A stretch of 64,000 nt of DNA, taken from the NCBI RefSeq assembly GCF_003672135.1, contig NC_039507.1, forward strand, positions 4,975,624 to 5,039,623, written 5' to 3'. Positions 61,383 through 64,000 of the stretch are shown in pieces. A model generated the notes under the pieces. That model ran no database searches, was not told the DNA's origin, and saw nothing but the letters and a program-made list of their open reading frames with translations. Both the position numbers and the translations under genes were made by a program. This DNA comes from Ooceraea biroi (Eukaryota; Arthropoda; Insecta; Hymenoptera; Formicidae). Each line of letters opens with the position of its first letter. The first letter of the stretch is position 1.

Positions 61383-63185
61383 TATTCTTATTTATCTCAC
61401 TGAATTTACACAAATAAATGACAAGTTTATAAAAGAATTTGTCCACTACTATCAATCTATCACATTATACTATCAGGTATTCGTGCTACCAAAGACTGAC
61501 AACTGCGAACAAATCTTATTCGCTAGCGATACTAGCGCACCCTGATAGACTTGGGGAGCAACTGAAATTTAACCAGATTTTATTGGCCTCCAGGCTGATC
61601 GTGAGATAAAAATCAAACAGCTGACTGAAGAAATATCTGCTAAAATTCGCCGAAGTTTTATATAATAAAATCAGGAGTTGTTTCTTCGAGAGCAAAATTG
61701 TCATTAAGGTCAGGAAACTTATGATAGTATTCATAATGAGATAATTTAGATATATCTTTTAGATACTAGTACAGTCATCTGATTGGCTAACAAATATCTT
61801 AAGATAATATTTAAGACGATCGCAATAAGAACTGACAAGTTCAGTAAAGTTCAAATCTTAAATATGTAAGGCACAGGGATAAATTATAATCTTCATAAAT
61901 TATAATGCAAATTTCTAAAAGTGTTATTTTATTATGTAAAAATATTATCTATCCTTACATATGTACGTCTATATCATATGTGTGTATACATATATACATG
62001 TAGATGTATGTATTATGAAATTTAATTTCTACAATCTAAACAAAATCTAGCTTCATAAAACATTATGAAAAATATTATGAGTATTGGAAGACTTTAATTT
62101 TCAGCTGTTGGCAAATTTTATATGGAATGTAGTAGTTATTTTATGTTTCATATAACTTGTTTTGTAGTACATATTGCACTGAAAATATTATAAATTACTT
62201 ACATACTATTATTATTTATGAAAAACTCAACTTCTTTTATATTATAAATACAGAAGCACATAATATTTCAATAAAAAATATATATATAAAATTCTTTAAG
62301 TATTCATTAAACTGCATTTTCTTTGTTTCATTTTTTATGTAAATAGATATTTTTTTAATTGTAATTACAATTTGCTTATCTATAATTGTATTGATAGAGA
62401 TTTTTGACTTAATACCTAATCATCAATAAATTTGAAAATAACATTTCTTAAGTAACTAAACTTCTTACATTTTCATAATATAATTTTGTTAATTCTTATT
62501 AAGTTTAAATGTAAACTATATTAAACGTAAACTTTGCTAAGCGCCAACAATTATTTAGCCAATTAAACATATACACAAACATATGTTATATAATGTTATA
62601 ATGTTAGCAAAAGCTACCGGCGCTTTGCATAAAATATATTTGTTGCTATTTTATTAGAGTATTCACTTGATGCACTGACTATAAAATTTATACTATCTGA
62701 AAAAAACATAAAAAAAGAAATTGCACTGTATTCTCAAGTAAAACGTGATTTTCGTAATTATTATTATAATATTAAAATTCTCCAAAAAGAAAAATATTTG
62801 AGGTATCATGAAAATAATTGCATCTAAAATCTAAATGTTATGTTCCTTTACATTCGCTTGCCGGTGAAAATTATACCAGCCGTTGTCGCGTCAGGCAGTA
62901 AGAAATGATTGAATTAAATAAAAATTGTGACATTTCTGTCAATATCAAAGTCAGCATTAGAGTGATCAAAAAATTCCTTCGTTTTCTTTCTTTTTATTAG
63001 AATAAAAGTTTATTGTTAGAATAATTTATTTATTAGAATAAAAGTTATGTAAGACGGAAACGATCGAATCTCTTTGATCAATCTAATGTCTATATTGTAA
63101 AACGCATTGGTAGAAATTCCTATTGTTAATTTGTGCCCAAGAAATTTATACAAATTTATAAAAATGCTCAGTTGATACCATACGT
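61383..63185. other. Interval between PRPF3 start and phospholipase D stop
   Basis: Very AT-rich, with no coding frame of note. It should contain the PRPF3 promoter and 5' UTR (near 61383) and the phospholipase D 3' UTR (near 63185). Confidence 0.55.
63025..63030 (-). terminator. Candidate poly(A) signal of phospholipase D gene
   Basis: AATAAA on the - strand about 155 bases past the stop. A second hexamer lies at 63009-63014. Prediction only. Confidence 0.35.
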
Positions 63186-63704
63186 TTACGTCCACAAGGC
63201 AGTCGGCATTATTCCCTCCACTGTGCCAGCGGCAGGTTTTAAATCTTCGTTGCATAAGAAATTCAATGGCAAGTCGACTAAATAACCCTGAAAAAATATC
63301 CTCGATTAAAATTATGATAAATTTACATAAAAGCGTTAAAGAAACAGTTGTATTTTATTTTTAAAAAAATTTACCTTAATACCCTCCACCATTTCCTGCG
63401 CTAACAACGGATTAGATAAGGAGATAGGCTCTTCGTCTTGGTATTGCTTCAGCATAGCGAAATTGACAATTTTATCGGTAGGGACGCATTGAAATACTTC
63501 TTCATATATCTCTGTGTTCCGTTTGCTTCGAGCACACCATACGTCCTTGTAAAATGACTTGATAATGGCATCATCTATGTTAATGTCATCCCTAATATTC
63601 ATCAATCCCAGATGTTCGCGGAACAATTGCTTTCTCAGGGAGGAGGCAAATTTGCCACAGGGAAAAGGTATACTATTCATGCGCCCATCTTCGAATTCCT
63701 GATC
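63186..63704 (-). CDS. Pld: Phospholipase D (PLD1/2 type), last two exons
   Basis: Exons 63704-63375 (110 codons, entered in phase 0) and 63287-63186 (33 codons plus stop TAA). The first holds DGRMNSIPFPCGKFASSLRK, then LFREHLG and the segment YKDVWCARSKRNTEIYEEVF. The last exon has GYLVDLPLNFLCNEDL and ends EGIMPTALWT. This conserved C-terminus, including the final WT, is characteristic of the PX-PH type phospholipases D of animals, which hydrolyse phosphatidylcholine to phosphatidic acid and choline at membranes and respond to Arf/Rho and PIP2. Both HKD catalytic motifs would lie upstream of the window edge, so the gene is partial here. Confidence 0.9.
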
Positions 63705-64000
63705 CTGTTTGTAATTGAAAGGAATTCAAATCTTTAACGATTTGCATCGATATATATCGAATTACGATAAAATTGATATCGTACTCCACAAGATGGCATA
63801 AAACAGCGCAGGTAAACAATTTCTTCAATATCGAATTCATGAATCTTAAAATGGTTTACTCAAAAATATGCACATATTAAAACATAAAATAAATAAGATA
63901 ATTAAATTAAAAAAATTTTTTTTAATATTAAAAAAAAATGCGTTCGAGAGATTCGAATAACAATGCCCGCTCATTATGAAGACGCGGATAACTTGAAGCC
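63705..64000. other. Intron of the phospholipase D gene
   Basis: The intron upstream of the exon ending at 63704, with an A-rich run near 63905-63940. No preceding exon is recognisable before the window edge. Confidence 0.55.

Noticed and set aside
1..64000. CRISPR arrays, bacterial operons, tRNA or rRNA genes
   Set aside because: None seen. Intron-containing animal genes and AT-rich introns make prokaryotic features implausible, and no cloverleaf or rRNA core was recognised by eye.

Overview
The window is AT-rich animal DNA with long introns, GT-AG splicing and insect-type transposons. The proteins (Kv channel-interacting protein, farnesyltransferase alpha, mitochondrial Hsp70, a heme-peroxidase family member, Prp3, phospholipase D) and the mobile elements point to an insect. 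A hymenopteran, possibly an ant, is my best guess. That is inferred from overall resemblance, not from a search.

Bases 1 to about 20,620 are dominated by a zig-zag of inverted copies. Segment A (1-3147) is followed by its reverse complement A' (3274-6426), then B (6427-11823), then the reverse complement of B (B', 11855-17272), then a third copy of A in the original orientation (A'', 17273-20620). A'+B and B'+A'' therefore form one palindrome with arms of about 8.7 kb, and A is a further, partial pass. The A/A' turn lies inside a rosa-like mariner transposon, at a short inverted repeat. The B/B' turn at about 11,840 is flanked by several hundred bases in which the arms differ mainly by small indels, as in uncorrected long reads. 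An assembly or library fold-back artefact is the leading explanation. A recent real palindrome is the alternative.

The B'+A'' arm continues smoothly into single-copy DNA and carries an internal exon of a KChIP-type EF-hand gene on the + strand (exons 14322-14395, 24282-24494, 32382-32492). The same exon appears in antisense in B (9289-9362). The introns hold the mariner (19024-20993), a piggyBac remnant (13192-14131), a TTAA-flanked Kolobok-like element (29969-31129) and microsatellites.

From 39,786 to the end, five genes all lie on the - strand: FNTA (5 exons, complete), mitochondrial Hsp70/mortalin (11 exons, complete), an animal heme-peroxidase family protein (8 exons, complete as reconstructed), PRPF3 (5 exons, complete) and the last two exons of phospholipase D. 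The peroxidase lacks the proximal heme-ligand histidine and one heme-linking aspartate, so it looks like a catalytically altered pseudo-peroxidase. A 527 bp element with TG...CA ends and an internal 90 bp fold-back sits between the mortalin and peroxidase genes. These genes do not form a functional pathway. They are neighbouring, mostly housekeeping loci.
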